Both the position numbers and the translations under genes were made by a program. The notes under the pieces were generated by a model. That model made no database searches, was not told the origin of the DNA, and saw only the letters and a program-made list of their open reading frames with translations. A DNA stretch of 64,000 nucleotides from B30-G6 sp963701385 (lineage in GTDB: Bacteria; Desulfobacterota; Desulfobacteria; Desulfobacterales; B30-G6): assembly GCA_963701385.1 (NCBI GenBank), contig CAVOZW010000002.1, forward strand, positions 62,001 to 126,000. The letters run 5' to 3'. Each line of letters starts with the position of its first letter. Position 1 is the stretch's first letter. Of this stretch, positions 18,111-27,222 are shown piece after piece.

Positions 18111-19774
18111 CGACTGGTCATTTCCTCTGATGCTGTTTGCATGAGCCCGTCAACACCCTCGCTATACCTATTGCCGCAGGCAAGGCATGTCAGGTCATCG
18201 GGCAATCGTTCGCCGCATTGGCAGGCCCAGCCAATTTGTCGGGCCGGGTTGCCGGCCACGAGGGCATGGTCTTTTACGGACCGGGTTACCACGGACCCTG
18301 CCCCCACAAAAGCGTATCGCCCAAGCGTGGCGCCACAGATCACCGTGGCGTTGGCACCGATGGTCGCCCCCTTCTTTACGAGGGTTGGACGCACCTGGCC
18401 CATTTTCCGAATCTCTGCCCGGGGATTGAATATATTGGTGAACACCATGCTGGGACCACAGAATACGCCATCTTCCAGGGTCACACCCTTGTAGACGGAT
18501 ACATTGTTCTGAATTTTACATCCTTTTCCGATCCTGACATCCGGCCCCAACATCACATTCTGTCCGATATTGCAGTGCTCACCAATGGTTGTTCCACGCA
18601 ACACATGGCTAAAATGCCATACCTTCGTTCCCTTACCGATATGACTGTTATCGTCTACAATCGACGTTTCATGGACATAATAATCGGCCGAGGGCTTGGA
18701 TCCTGTTGAGAATGACAGTGAATTTCGGGCATGCTCCCCCCTGCCGCCGTCTTTATCCTCCTGCCGGTTGATGTGGATGACGGCGCTGTTTCGGTCAATC
18801 GATTCCTGGGCGGCATTCAACACCCTTAAAACCCTGAGCCCCTCTTTGCCATCGGTTAAGGGCTGCGTTCCTGCTGAAATACAATCGAGAAAATGCCGAC
18901 ACTCCAACCGAAGGGGTTCAGCCTGTGGTATATCGAGCCGCTCCGGCTCGCCTTTGTCCGGGACCGGCAGGTTGTTTTCCCAACGAATTTTATGGGGATA
19001 CAAAAACAACTTGTCATCCCAGGGCTTGGTGTCGTTGAAGACCGCCATTTTTTTATCCCCCACCAGCACCAGTTTCTGTTCCTTGAAGGGGTGCAGCCAC
19101 GAAACAAACACATGTGCCTGAAGCCCGGACGAAAAGGTCAGGTGTGTCGTGGTCACGTCGGCAATTCGCTTGTGCAGGTAATTACCGCCGGTGGCAACCA
19201 CTGATTCCGGCTCTTCGCCCGCCAGGGCTAGAATCATGGAAATGTCGTGCGGCGCAAACGACCAGAGGATATTCTCTTCTCTGCGAATCTTGCCTAAATT
19301 CAGCCGATTCGAGTAGATATAATTGATTCGCCCCAAATCTCCGTTTGCAGCCATGCGTTTTAATTCGACAAAAACGGGATGGTACTGCAACAGATGCCCA
19401 ACCATCAGTATCCTGTCATGTTCGTGCGCAAGGGCAATCAGTTCTTCAGCCTCCTTATCATGCAAAACCAAGGGCTTTTCCACATAGACATGCTTTCCGG
19501 CAAGAATGGCTTCCCTTGCAAAACTGTAATGTTTCTCTGCGGGCGTTGCGATGACAACACCGGCAATGTCCTTGTTCAACAGGACATCGTTGAGCGCCAC
19601 GCAGGTCTCGACACCGGGGTAGGTTTCCTTGAACGCTGACAGTACCGTTTCATTGGTGTCGCAGATGAGTCGCAGGGCATTCAGCTCATGATAGTTGCGG
19701 ACAAGATGTTTGCCCCAATAGCCGCTGCCGATCACGGCCACATTCGGTGGCACTGGTTCTTTTTTTGACATCAT
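18107..19774 (-). CDS. Fused Gfo/Idh/MocA oxidoreductase and left-handed beta-helix acyltransferase
   Basis: One 555-residue protein with two enzymes. Residues about 9-335 are a Gfo/Idh/MocA NAD-dependent dehydrogenase (VAVIGSGYWGKHLVRNYHEL, GVVIATPAEKHYSFA, the catalytic-lysine motif HVYVEKPL). Residues about 365-515 are a hexapeptide-repeat N-acetyltransferase of the WbpD/WlbB type (VHETSIVDDNSHIGKGTKVW, IGQNVMLGPDVRIGKGCKI, GPSMVFTNIFNPRAEI). The tail (WACQCGERLPDDLTCLACG) looks like a zinc ribbon. In P. aeruginosa the equivalents WbpB and WbpD are separate and act on UDP-GlcNAcA to make a 2,3-diacetamido uronate. The transaminase WbpE needed between them is not in the window. AAGGA precedes the start. 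Confidence 0.88.
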   Translation of the reverse strand: MMSKKEPVPPNVAVIGSGYWGKHLVRNYHELNALRLICDTNETVLSAFKETYPGVETCVALNDVLLNKDIAGVVIATPAEKHYSFAREAILAGKHVYVEKPLVLHDKEAEELIALAHEHDRILMVGHLLQYHPVFVELKRMAANGDLGRINYIYSNRLNLGKIRREENILWSFAPHDISMILALAGEEPESVVATGGNYLHKRIADVTTTHLTFSSGLQAHVFVSWLHPFKEQKLVLVGDKKMAVFNDTKPWDDKLFLYPHKIRWENNLPVPDKGEPERLDIPQAEPLRLECRHFLDCISAGTQPLTDGKEGLRVLRVLNAAQESIDRNSAVIHINRQEDKDGGRGEHARNSLSFSTGSKPSADYYVHETSIVDDNSHIGKGTKVWHFSHVLRGTTIGEHCNIGQNVMLGPDVRIGKGCKIQNNVSVYKGVTLEDGVFCGPSMVFTNIFNPRAEIRKMGQVRPTLVKKGATIGANATVICGATLGRYAFVGAGSVVTRSVKDHALVAGNPARQIGWACQCGERLPDDLTCLACGNRYSEGVDGLMQTASEEMTSR

Positions 19775-19797
19775 GCTGCTTTTCCTTTCTGCTCCCG

Positions 19798-20100
19798 TCA
19801 GGGTTTGTTCTCATCTCCCGGCGGCGTTGATTTCAATATGACTTCACCCTTGCGGATCATTCCGAGCTCTCTTCTGGCAATGCTTTCGATATAGTCAGGA
19901 TCGTTCTTAAGCCGTTCAATCGTGCGGTACATGGTCAGGTTCTCACGCTTTAACCTGGCATTTTCCTGAAGAAGACGATTCTTTTCAGTCTTTAACTTGA
20001 ACAGATCGGCAAGACCATTATCACTGAACATGATAAACAGCAACAAGGAGAACAACACCAGTATCACGATGGACAGCAATATTTTGTGCCGGTCACTCAT
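19798..20100 (-). CDS. ftsB: Septum formation initiator FtsB/DivIC family
   Basis: Small bitopic divisome protein of 100 residues. One membrane helix (residues about 7-27) is followed by a coiled coil (LKTEKNRLLQENARLKRENL) and the conserved region DPDYIESIARRELGMIRKGE. In the divisome it would pair with FtsL and FtsQ in the periplasm. AAGGA lies 6 nt before the ATG. Its start overlaps the end of murJ by 4 nt, so murJ and ftsB are translationally coupled. Confidence 0.87.
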   Translation of the reverse strand: MSDRHKILLSIVILVLFSLLLFIMFSDNGLADLFKLKTEKNRLLQENARLKRENLTMYRTIERLKNDPDYIESIARRELGMIRKGEVILKSTPPGDENKP

Positions 20101-21674
20101 GCGGATCCTTTTTCTTGGGAGCTTGTGCGTCCGCCGATCATTTTGGTCAGATCAGAAATTTCCGGAGACTTTACCAGGAATGCACACGCCGCGTAGGAAC
20201 CGATCCCCACCAGAATCGTTCCGATGAGACCACAGAGGAGTTTTACAAAGCTTGCATTCCCCCGCGGGATAAGCATCACGGCCCCGAAAAAAACAGCCAG
20301 CCCCATGACACCTGAACAGAAAAGCGTTTTTCGCACAGACATCAGGAGCTCACGCCAGTCGATCAGACCGACCTTTTTTCTGAGAGCCATGACCAACAAA
20401 CAGAAATTGACCATCGAGGCCAGAGACGTTGCCAGAGCCAGGCCACCGTGACGAAGCGGCCACATGAGAACAACGCCCAAAATCATATTGACGAAAATCG
20501 ATATAGTGGCCATTTTAACGGGTGTCCGGGTGTCCTGCAAGGCATAGAAAAGCATCACAACGATTCGAACGGCTGAAAAGGCCCAAAGCCCAATTCCGTA
20601 GTAGAGAAGTGCCGATGCCGTGAGCGCTGTGGTTTGGGCGTCAAAAGCGCCCCGTTTGAACAGCAGCCCGACAATCGGCTCTCTCAGCAGTATCAACCCC
20701 ACCATGGAAGGGATGGTAATGAAAAAGACCAGCCGCATGGCATACCCGAAGGTTTCGCTCAATGCCTTGTTATCCTGAACAGCGGCATACGCTGAAAAGC
20801 TGGGAAGAACAGCCGTGGCCGCAGCGATGGCAAATATTCCCAAAGGAAACTGAACCAGGCGATCCGCATAATAGAGGTAGGAAACGCTTCCGTCGGGTAG
20901 CAACGACGCCAGCAGCGTACCGACCAGAATGTTGATCTGATAAACAGCCGCTCCAAAAACAGCGGGTAGCATTAAATGGCCGATTCGTTTCAGCCCGGGA
21001 TGAAACAGGCTGGCGGCCTCCCAAAACACCACGCCCTCGCGCAAAAGAAAGGGGATCTGCAGCACCAGCTGCAGCAATCCGCCAAGCAAAACGCCCCAAG
21101 CCAAACCATAGACCGGGTGTTGAAGGTGCGGTGAAAGAAATAGCACGGCAACAATCATGGCAAGATTCAGAAAAACAGGTGCCAGGGCAGGCGCGGCAAA
21201 GTGTCCCAACGCATTTAGAATGCCCATGCACAACGCCACCAGACCGATAAAAAAAATGTAGGGGAACATGAAGCGGGTCAAGGTGATGGTCAGGGCCAGT
21301 TTTTCAGGCGATGCCATAAATCCAGGGGCCATGATGCGAACGATCAAGGGTGTCAGAAGGATGCCAAGAACCGCGGCGGCTGCCAAAAGAATCGATATGA
21401 AGCGCATGGCTGATCTGGCAAATAAAAATGCAGCCGTTTCACCATCCTTGGCCAGGTATTCCGTAAACAGCGGAACAAAGGCGATGGTCAAAGATCCTTC
21501 TGCAAAGAGCCGTCGCAGCAAATTTGGAATCCTGAAAGCAACAAAAAAGGCATCCGACGCCATACCGGCCCCGAAATATCCGGCGATGACCATGTCTCTT
21601 AACAACCCGAAAATACGGCTTAACAAGGTCGCACCGCTCACCACTCCGGCCGCCTTTGTAACCTGTGAGTTCAC
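20097..21674 (-). CDS. murJ: Lipid II flippase MurJ
   Basis: Integral membrane MOP-superfamily protein that flips lipid II across the inner membrane for peptidoglycan synthesis. The 525-residue protein has about fourteen hydrophobic helices and the MviN signatures: GATLLSRIFGLLRDMVIAGY with the essential arginines, AFRIPNLLRRLFAEGSLTIA and FVPLFTEYL. It starts at a GTG at 21674 with AGGTGA just upstream; the intergenic region with rpsT is about 100 bp and divergent. Confidence 0.95.
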   Translation of the reverse strand: MNSQVTKAAGVVSGATLLSRIFGLLRDMVIAGYFGAGMASDAFFVAFRIPNLLRRLFAEGSLTIAFVPLFTEYLAKDGETAAFLFARSAMRFISILLAAAAVLGILLTPLIVRIMAPGFMASPEKLALTITLTRFMFPYIFFIGLVALCMGILNALGHFAAPALAPVFLNLAMIVAVLFLSPHLQHPVYGLAWGVLLGGLLQLVLQIPFLLREGVVFWEAASLFHPGLKRIGHLMLPAVFGAAVYQINILVGTLLASLLPDGSVSYLYYADRLVQFPLGIFAIAAATAVLPSFSAYAAVQDNKALSETFGYAMRLVFFITIPSMVGLILLREPIVGLLFKRGAFDAQTTALTASALLYYGIGLWAFSAVRIVVMLFYALQDTRTPVKMATISIFVNMILGVVLMWPLRHGGLALATSLASMVNFCLLVMALRKKVGLIDWRELLMSVRKTLFCSGVMGLAVFFGAVMLIPRGNASFVKLLCGLIGTILVGIGSYAACAFLVKSPEISDLTKMIGGRTSSQEKGSA

Positions 21675-21702
21675 CTGTCACCTATTTTCACCAAAATAGA
21701 TA

Positions 21703-21731
21703 TTGACTTGGATCAATTTTTTTAATATTTG
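21703..21731 (+). promoter_or_regulatory. Probable rpsT promoter
   Basis: TTGACT at 21703-21708 and TATTTG at 21726-21731 are 17 nt apart; TAATAT at 21723-21728 is an alternative -10 at a shorter spacing. The region is AT-rich and lies 45 nt upstream of rpsT. Confidence 0.45.
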
Positions 21732-21775
21732 ATTATGTTTACATCATTACAACGATTCGAAAGGAGTATGAAACA

Positions 21776-22039
21776 TTGGCAAATCATAAATCCGCACTCA
21801 AACGTGCAAAGCAGTCCGAAACGAAACGCCTGCGCAACAAAGCAGTAAAAACAAGATTAAAACATACGGCCAAAGCTGTTTATCAAGCAGCTGAGGGCGC
21901 ATCACCCGAGTCGGCTTCAACCCATCTGAGGGCCGCCAAATCCGTCATCGATAAAGCTGCCAAAAAAGGTGTTATTCATAAAAAAACAGCCGCACGAAAA
22001 ATATCAAGGCTGTCAAAAATGGTTAACCAGTCGGTCTGA
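21776..22039 (+). CDS. rpsT: 30S ribosomal protein S20
   Basis: Small basic protein (87 residues) that binds 16S rRNA. ANHKSALKRAKQSETKRLRN at the N-terminus and the Lys/Ala-rich helices are typical of S20; the C-terminal half has KSVIDKAAKKGVIHKKTAARKISRL. Translation starts at a TTG at 21776 with AAAGGAG about 8 nt upstream. The same non-AUG start is used by E. coli rpsT, where it takes part in autoregulation. A strong terminator follows at 22075. Confidence 0.96.
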   Translation: MANHKSALKRAKQSETKRLRNKAVKTRLKHTAKAVYQAAEGASPESASTHLRAAKSVIDKAAKKGVIHKKTAARKISRLSKMVNQSV

Positions 22040-22074
22040 TTCCGTCCAGATTCCATTTCCTGTTGTCATCTTTT

Positions 22075-22115
22075 ACGCCACCCGTCGATCAATAACCGGG
22101 TGGCGTATTTTTTTC
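22075..22115 (+). terminator. Rho-independent terminator of rpsT
   Basis: ACGCCACCCG (22075-22084) and CGGGTGGCGT (22097-22106) form a perfect 10-bp GC-rich stem with a 12-nt loop, followed by an A and a run of eight Ts. Confidence 0.93.
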
Positions 22116-22154
22116 TTGAAGCCCCCTCATCGTCAGGTTCGCAGAATACATATA

Positions 22155-22721
22155 TTAAAAATCATCCGCCAGACGGTTAAATGATATTTCCGCGATTCTT
22201 CTGGCAAGATCCTGCAATGTATCGCGCTTGTTCCGTTCGGTGGCTTCTTTGTCTCCTGAAATCACCGTATAGGTATCACTGTTGGTAATACCCTTGGCAA
22301 ACCAGATTTGACCGCTGCCGGTTGATTTCAATGTCAAATCGATGGTCATGGATATGCGTCTCTCGAGAGACGTCAAGGCACCTCTTCTGGATACGGTTTC
22401 GCTTCGAATTCCAACCACCGTACCCGAAAGCACGGCCGTTGCCGTCTCTCTGTCAACAAGGACGCCCTGATACTTTTGAATAAATTCGTTTTTTAGTTCA
22501 TTGGTGGTCAGAACATCAATACCCGGCTCGGTCGTTTTGTTATCAAGCAGTTGAATAAAAAGCCTTTCAACCCCTTGGGGAGGTCCCCCACTGCCTGCAA
22601 AGCGATAGCCACACGAACAAACCGTCCCAAGACAGACAGTTATGACGACCACCCGAAACAGTGTGCCGAAAAATTCGCCAAGGGGGAAGCTTTGCAAGCA
22701 CTCTTTGTACGCATTCCACAT
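22155..22721 (-). CDS. lptE: LPS-assembly lipoprotein LptE
   Basis: Outer-membrane lipoprotein that plugs LptD during lipopolysaccharide export. A hydrophobic N-terminal segment ends in a lipobox-like GTVCSCGYRFAG, the usual start of mature LptE. The mature domain has VERLFIQLLDNKTTEPGIDV, LTTNELKNEF and a C-terminal helix LQDLARRIAEISFNRL, as in the family. The position directly downstream of leuS is the same as in E. coli. I use the ATG at 22721; an in-frame TTG at 22730 is too close to the AAAGG upstream. Confidence 0.85.
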   Translation of the reverse strand: MWNAYKECLQSFPLGEFFGTLFRVVVITVCLGTVCSCGYRFAGSGGPPQGVERLFIQLLDNKTTEPGIDVLTTNELKNEFIQKYQGVLVDRETATAVLSGTVVGIRSETVSRRGALTSLERRISMTIDLTLKSTGSGQIWFAKGITNSDTYTVISGDKEATERNKRDTLQDLARRIAEISFNRLADDF

Positions 22722-22815
22722 GACTGGCAAGACCTTTGCTTTGCGGATCTATAACAAGGGCAAGCATGGCTAAGTTTCATGAACCGTCAGGGCAAAAGAA
22801 GGGTCCCAATCCAAT

Positions 22816-25425
22816 TTATACCACAATATTGACCAGCTTTTTCTTGACGACAATCACCTTTTTTATGGGCTTGTCTTGCACGAATTTCAAGGCACGTTCA
22901 TCCGACAGCGCTCTCTTTTTGATGGCTTCGTCCGATGCATCGCTGGCGACATTGAATCGGCTCCTGACCTTTCCGTTTATCTGAATCACAATCAGCAGGT
23001 CATCCTTCACCAGCGCATCTTCACGGTAATTAGGCCAGGGTGCCAGCAGAACACTCTCGCCATAGCCCATTTCAGCCCAGATCTCTTCGGAAAAATGCGG
23101 CACGATGGGCGCCAGCAAGACCACCGTTGATTCGACTGCAAACCTTACCACGCCCGGCCCTTCTGATGTGGATGACATATCATCGACACCATAAAGCGCA
23201 TTCACCAGCTCCATGATCGCACTGATGGCGGTATTGAAATGAAAACGATCCTCGATGTCCCTGGTGACACGCTGAATGGTTTCGTGGGTCTTTCTGTAGA
23301 GCTCTTTGACATCACCGGATAGGTCGTCGAGACCCCCTGCATAAGGTGTGGTGTCCTTGATGGTGGCCATGTGCTTGGCGACGAATCGCCAAACCCGGTT
23401 CAGGAACCTGAAACCACCTTCCACACCCTGCTCATTCCACTCCAGGTCGCGTTCCGGGGGAGCGGCAAAAAGACAGAAAAGTCGGGTCGTGTCCGCACCG
23501 TATTTGTTCAACAGGATGTTCGGATCGATGACATTTTTTTTCGATTTGGACATTTTCTCGATCCGTCCAATGACGACGGGTTTGTCACATTTGCTACAGG
23601 CGTCTGCGCCGTTGCCCACATATGAAACCTCTTCAGGCAACAAAAAACCATGCTCCGGACAGACGGCCGTTTCTTTACAGACCATGCCTTGCGTCAGCAA
23701 ACAGGTAAAGGGTTCCTTGTAGGTGACAAGTCCCATATCATTCAAAACACGTGTGTAAAAGCGCGAATACAGCAAGTGCAAAATGGCATGCTCCACCCCA
23801 CCGATATATTGATCCACCGGCATCCAGTAATCGACGGCCTTTTTGTCAAACATACCCTCATGATAGTGGGGGCTGCAGTATCGTTCGAAATACCAGGAGG
23901 ATTCGACAAACGTATCCATGGTATCTGTTTCACGACGTGCTTTAGGGTCACCGCACTTGGGACATTTCGTCTGCACAAAAGAATCCAGTTCAGGCAGAGG
24001 CGACTTTCCGCCCGCCAGGAGGTTCGTATCTTCAGGCAGGATAATCGGAAGATCCGTTTCTGCTACCGGCACAATACCACAGGTCTTGCAATGCACCATG
24101 GGTATCGGGGCGCCCCAATAGCGCTGTCTGGAAATGCCCCAATCCCTGAGCCTGTAACTGACGGTTCTTCTCCCGATCTGGTTTGCTTCGAGGTAGGTGG
24201 CGATATCTTCCTTGGCCTGAGTATGGGTCATTCCGTTAAAATCCCCGGAATTGACCATCGTGCCGGGTCCGGAATAGGCCTCTGTCATACTTGCACCATC
24301 GAGAGGCTGTTCATCGGGTGCCACCACGACCGTGACGTCGAGCCCGTATTTTCGCGCAAAGTCAAAATCTCTTTGATCATGCGCCGGGACACACATGACG
24401 GCCCCGGTTCCGTATTCCATAAGCGCGAAGTTGGCCGTGTATATCGGTAATCTACCGCCGCTCAAGGGGTTGATGCAATACGCACCGATAAAGACCCCCT
24501 CCTTTTCAAAATTTTCGACGGTTTTAGCGGAACGGTCCTGCATGGACATGCGTTCCACAAAGGCCTGAACACGCTCCTCCTCGGGTGTCCCTCTTGAAAG
24601 CGTCAGGACAAGCGGATGCTCCGGTGCCAGGCACATGAACGTCGCCCCAAAAACAGTATCTTGGCGGGTCGTAAATACGGGAATGGTCTGCTGCCGACCC
24701 TCGTGGGGGGGGGCATCGACCACAAACGCAATTTCGGCCCCAATGCTCTTGCCGATCCAGTTTTTCTGCATGGTTGTGACTTTGTCAGGCCAACCCGGCA
24801 GATTGTCACTGTAAACCAGCAGGTCTTCGGCATAGTCGGTGATCTTGAAAAACCATTGCCAAAGATTTTTCTGCCGTACCGCTTGTCCGCATCGCCAGCA
24901 CATGCCGGCCTCCACCTGTTCGTTGGCCAGAACCGTCTGGCAGGGCTCACACCAGTTGACAAAGGATTCTTTTCGGTAAGCCAATCCCTTCTCGACCATT
25001 TTTAAAAATAACCACTGTTCCCAACGGTAGTAGTCAGGCTTGCAGGTCGCCAATTCCCTATCCCAGTCGTACGAAAAGCCAATTCGCTTCAATTGGCTAC
25101 GCATGGTGTCGATGTTCTGGTACGTCCATGTGGCCGGATGACTGTTATGTGCAATGGCGGCATTCTCAGCCGGCATTCCAAAAGCATCCCAGCCCATGGG
25201 ATGCAGCACATTGAAACCACGCATTCTTTTATACCGCGCAACCACATCGCCTATGGTATAGTTTCTGACATGGCCCATATGGATATTACCGGATGGGTAG
25301 GGAAACATTTCCAACAGGTAATATTTTTCTTTGCGCGGGTCTTCATAGGCCTTAAAAAGCGCGTTGCGTTCCCATGTCTCCTGCCATTTGGGTTCTATGG
25401 ACTTGGGCGTGTATTTTTTTTTCAT
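22816..25425 (-). CDS. leuS: Leucyl-tRNA synthetase
   Basis: Class I aminoacyl-tRNA synthetase, 869 residues, the normal bacterial length. The HIGH motif appears as PYPSGNIHMGHVRN near residue 42-55, the CP1 editing domain contains VFTTRQDTVFGATF and the MCVPAHDQRDFDFA segment, and the KMSKS loop is KMSKSKKNVIDP. An inserted zinc-binding region has CPEHG and CSKC pairs. GGAGG lies 11 nt before the ATG at 25425. lptE follows on the same strand. Confidence 0.97.
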   Translation of the reverse strand: MKKKYTPKSIEPKWQETWERNALFKAYEDPRKEKYYLLEMFPYPSGNIHMGHVRNYTIGDVVARYKRMRGFNVLHPMGWDAFGMPAENAAIAHNSHPATWTYQNIDTMRSQLKRIGFSYDWDRELATCKPDYYRWEQWLFLKMVEKGLAYRKESFVNWCEPCQTVLANEQVEAGMCWRCGQAVRQKNLWQWFFKITDYAEDLLVYSDNLPGWPDKVTTMQKNWIGKSIGAEIAFVVDAPPHEGRQQTIPVFTTRQDTVFGATFMCLAPEHPLVLTLSRGTPEEERVQAFVERMSMQDRSAKTVENFEKEGVFIGAYCINPLSGGRLPIYTANFALMEYGTGAVMCVPAHDQRDFDFARKYGLDVTVVVAPDEQPLDGASMTEAYSGPGTMVNSGDFNGMTHTQAKEDIATYLEANQIGRRTVSYRLRDWGISRQRYWGAPIPMVHCKTCGIVPVAETDLPIILPEDTNLLAGGKSPLPELDSFVQTKCPKCGDPKARRETDTMDTFVESSWYFERYCSPHYHEGMFDKKAVDYWMPVDQYIGGVEHAILHLLYSRFYTRVLNDMGLVTYKEPFTCLLTQGMVCKETAVCPEHGFLLPEEVSYVGNGADACSKCDKPVVIGRIEKMSKSKKNVIDPNILLNKYGADTTRLFCLFAAPPERDLEWNEQGVEGGFRFLNRVWRFVAKHMATIKDTTPYAGGLDDLSGDVKELYRKTHETIQRVTRDIEDRFHFNTAISAIMELVNALYGVDDMSSTSEGPGVVRFAVESTVVLLAPIVPHFSEEIWAEMGYGESVLLAPWPNYREDALVKDDLLIVIQINGKVRSRFNVASDASDEAIKKRALSDERALKFVQDKPIKKVIVVKKKLVNIVV

Positions 25426-25753
25426 CAGAAGAAGAAACCTCCGAACATTAATGCCAATGGATCCCCACGGGCATGCCCGTGGTATTTCTGCGAAGACGGA
25501 TAAAAACCGCGCCAGAGACCCTGCCTGCCTGTCTCTTTCTCAGGATGTTGTTCCTCATGCCACAATATCTCCCAAATATCAAGATGCATCTCCCTAAAGA
25601 TATCGCCCGAAACATGAATGAAATCGTCAAACGATTGGGATCTGAATGGCCACGCAACCTGGCTGCCGGGATAGAAATCGTTTGACTTGATCAGGTCAAT
25701 CCCATAATAGACTGCTGTGAAACTTGTTTTGGCAAGCAAAAGGGCAACCATCA
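25426..25753. other. Divergent intergenic region between leuS and rng
   Basis: Holds the REP-like element at 25463-25501 and an 11-bp inverted repeat (GTCAAACGATT at 25626-25636, its complement at 25676-25686). Open frames on both strands exist but none has a recognisable product or ribosome-binding site. Confidence 0.45.
25463..25507 (+). repeat. REP-like element, subtype A, copy 2
   Basis: A fully self-complementary 18-mer, CCACGGGCATGCCCGTGG at 25465-25482, followed by TATTTCTGCGAAGACGGA and TAAAAACC. Matches the copies at 2256 and 53351. Confidence 0.7.
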
Positions 25754-27211
25754 ATGACCAGTAAAATTCTCATCAATGCCGTCGATTCTGAAGAGATAAG
25801 AATTGCAAAAGTTATCGATAACAAACTTGAGGAGTTCCATATCGAGAGTGCCGCCAGAGAAATTACCCACGGCAATATCTATAAAGGTATTATCACCCGA
25901 ATCGAGCCGAGCCTTCAGGCCGCGTTTGTCGATTACGGCACCGAACGAAACGGTTTTCTCCAAAAGCAGGAAATTCACAGCGACTATTTCCAGGAAACAC
26001 CCACCGGTGAAACCTCGTCCATCAAGAATATTATCAAACGGGGCCAGGAGATTCTGGTACAGGTGACCAAAGACCCAAGAATGAAAAAGGGTGCCATGCT
26101 CTCCACCTTCATATCGCTGCCCGGCAGACATATCGTTCTCATGCCAGGCTCAAAAACCAAGGGCATCTCCCGAAAAATAGAGGATGAAACGGAAAGGAAG
26201 CGCCTCAAAGAAATTATCGAGCATCTAAAAATCCCCGAAGGCTTTGGTACCATTATTCGCACGGCAGGTGAGAATTGCACCAAGACCCTGGCATCCAAAG
26301 ACCTGCGATATCTGCTGCGACTCTGGAAAAACATCATGAACAAAGGCATGCAAGCAACGGCTCCGGCCTTGCTCTATAAAGAACGAAATCTTGCCGTTAG
26401 ATCCATCCGGGATCACTTTACACCCGAGATAACGGAGATTCTTATCGATGATGAAGAGGTGTTTCATGAAGTAAAAAGCTTTGTCCAGATCATTTCCCGA
26501 CGGCATATCAATATCGTCAAACTCCACAAAGGCGCATCCCCGATCTTTTCAAAATTTCAACTTGAGGACCAGATCGCCTCGATTTTCGAAAAAAGGGTCA
26601 ATCTCAAATCCGGCGGATCGATCGTCATTGATCAGACAGAAGCCCTCGTTGCCATCGATGTCAATTCCGGAAAGGCAACCCATCAGAAAACCGTCGAGAA
26701 AACAGCCTTGACGACCAATCTCGAAGCTGCCGAAGAAATTGCCAGGCAACTCAAGCTCAGGGACCTCGGAGGGCTGGTCGTTATCGATTTTATCGACATG
26801 AAAAATACCAAGAATCGGCTTGAAGTGGAACGGACATTGAAATATCATATCAAGGCGGGCAAGGCCAAAGCCAATGTGGGTCGCATTTCGAAATTTGGAC
26901 TACTTGAGATGTCCAGGCAACGAATCCAGCCCTCTATCGAGTTTGGTAGCTATGTGACATGCAATCGCTGTCAAGGCAAGGGTCTCGTGGCATCCAAAGA
27001 AACCCTTGGTGTACGCTTTTTAAGAAAATTGCAGCTCGAGACCCTTAAACCGGACATCAAAGAGCTTACCTGCATCCTGCCGGTTGATGTGGCCGATTAT
27101 GTGCTCAACAACAAACGCAAGGAAGTATTCGATCTGGAAGCACGGCGGCAGGTTTCAATACGTATTGTGGGAGATAGTCAGATGCAACCCGCCGAAAGCA
27201 AATTCGAATAA
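25754..27211 (+). CDS. rng: Ribonuclease G/E family endoribonuclease
   Basis: Endoribonuclease for rRNA 5' maturation and mRNA decay. About 485 residues, the RNase G length, without the long C-terminal scaffold of RNase E. It has the S1 domain near the N-terminus (GNIYKGIITRIEPSLQAAFVDYG, RNGFLQKQEI), the catalytic core with the metal ligands in VAIDVNSGKATH and VVIDFIDMKN, and the zinc-link motif CNRCQGKG. The ATG at 25754 is used: family proteins start MxxxILIN, and an AAGGG lies upstream. purB follows 11 nt downstream. Confidence 0.93.
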   Translation: MTSKILINAVDSEEIRIAKVIDNKLEEFHIESAAREITHGNIYKGIITRIEPSLQAAFVDYGTERNGFLQKQEIHSDYFQETPTGETSSIKNIIKRGQEILVQVTKDPRMKKGAMLSTFISLPGRHIVLMPGSKTKGISRKIEDETERKRLKEIIEHLKIPEGFGTIIRTAGENCTKTLASKDLRYLLRLWKNIMNKGMQATAPALLYKERNLAVRSIRDHFTPEITEILIDDEEVFHEVKSFVQIISRRHINIVKLHKGASPIFSKFQLEDQIASIFEKRVNLKSGGSIVIDQTEALVAIDVNSGKATHQKTVEKTALTTNLEAAEEIARQLKLRDLGGLVVIDFIDMKNTKNRLEVERTLKYHIKAGKAKANVGRISKFGLLEMSRQRIQPSIEFGSYVTCNRCQGKGLVASKETLGVRFLRKLQLETLKPDIKELTCILPVDVADYVLNNKRKEVFDLEARRQVSIRIVGDSQMQPAESKFE

Positions 27212-27222
27212 GGAATACGATT

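Noticed and set aside
25425..25754. 109-codon minus-strand frame upstream of leuS
   Set aside because: Runs through the REP-like palindrome and into the leuS ribosome site; no recognisable product.
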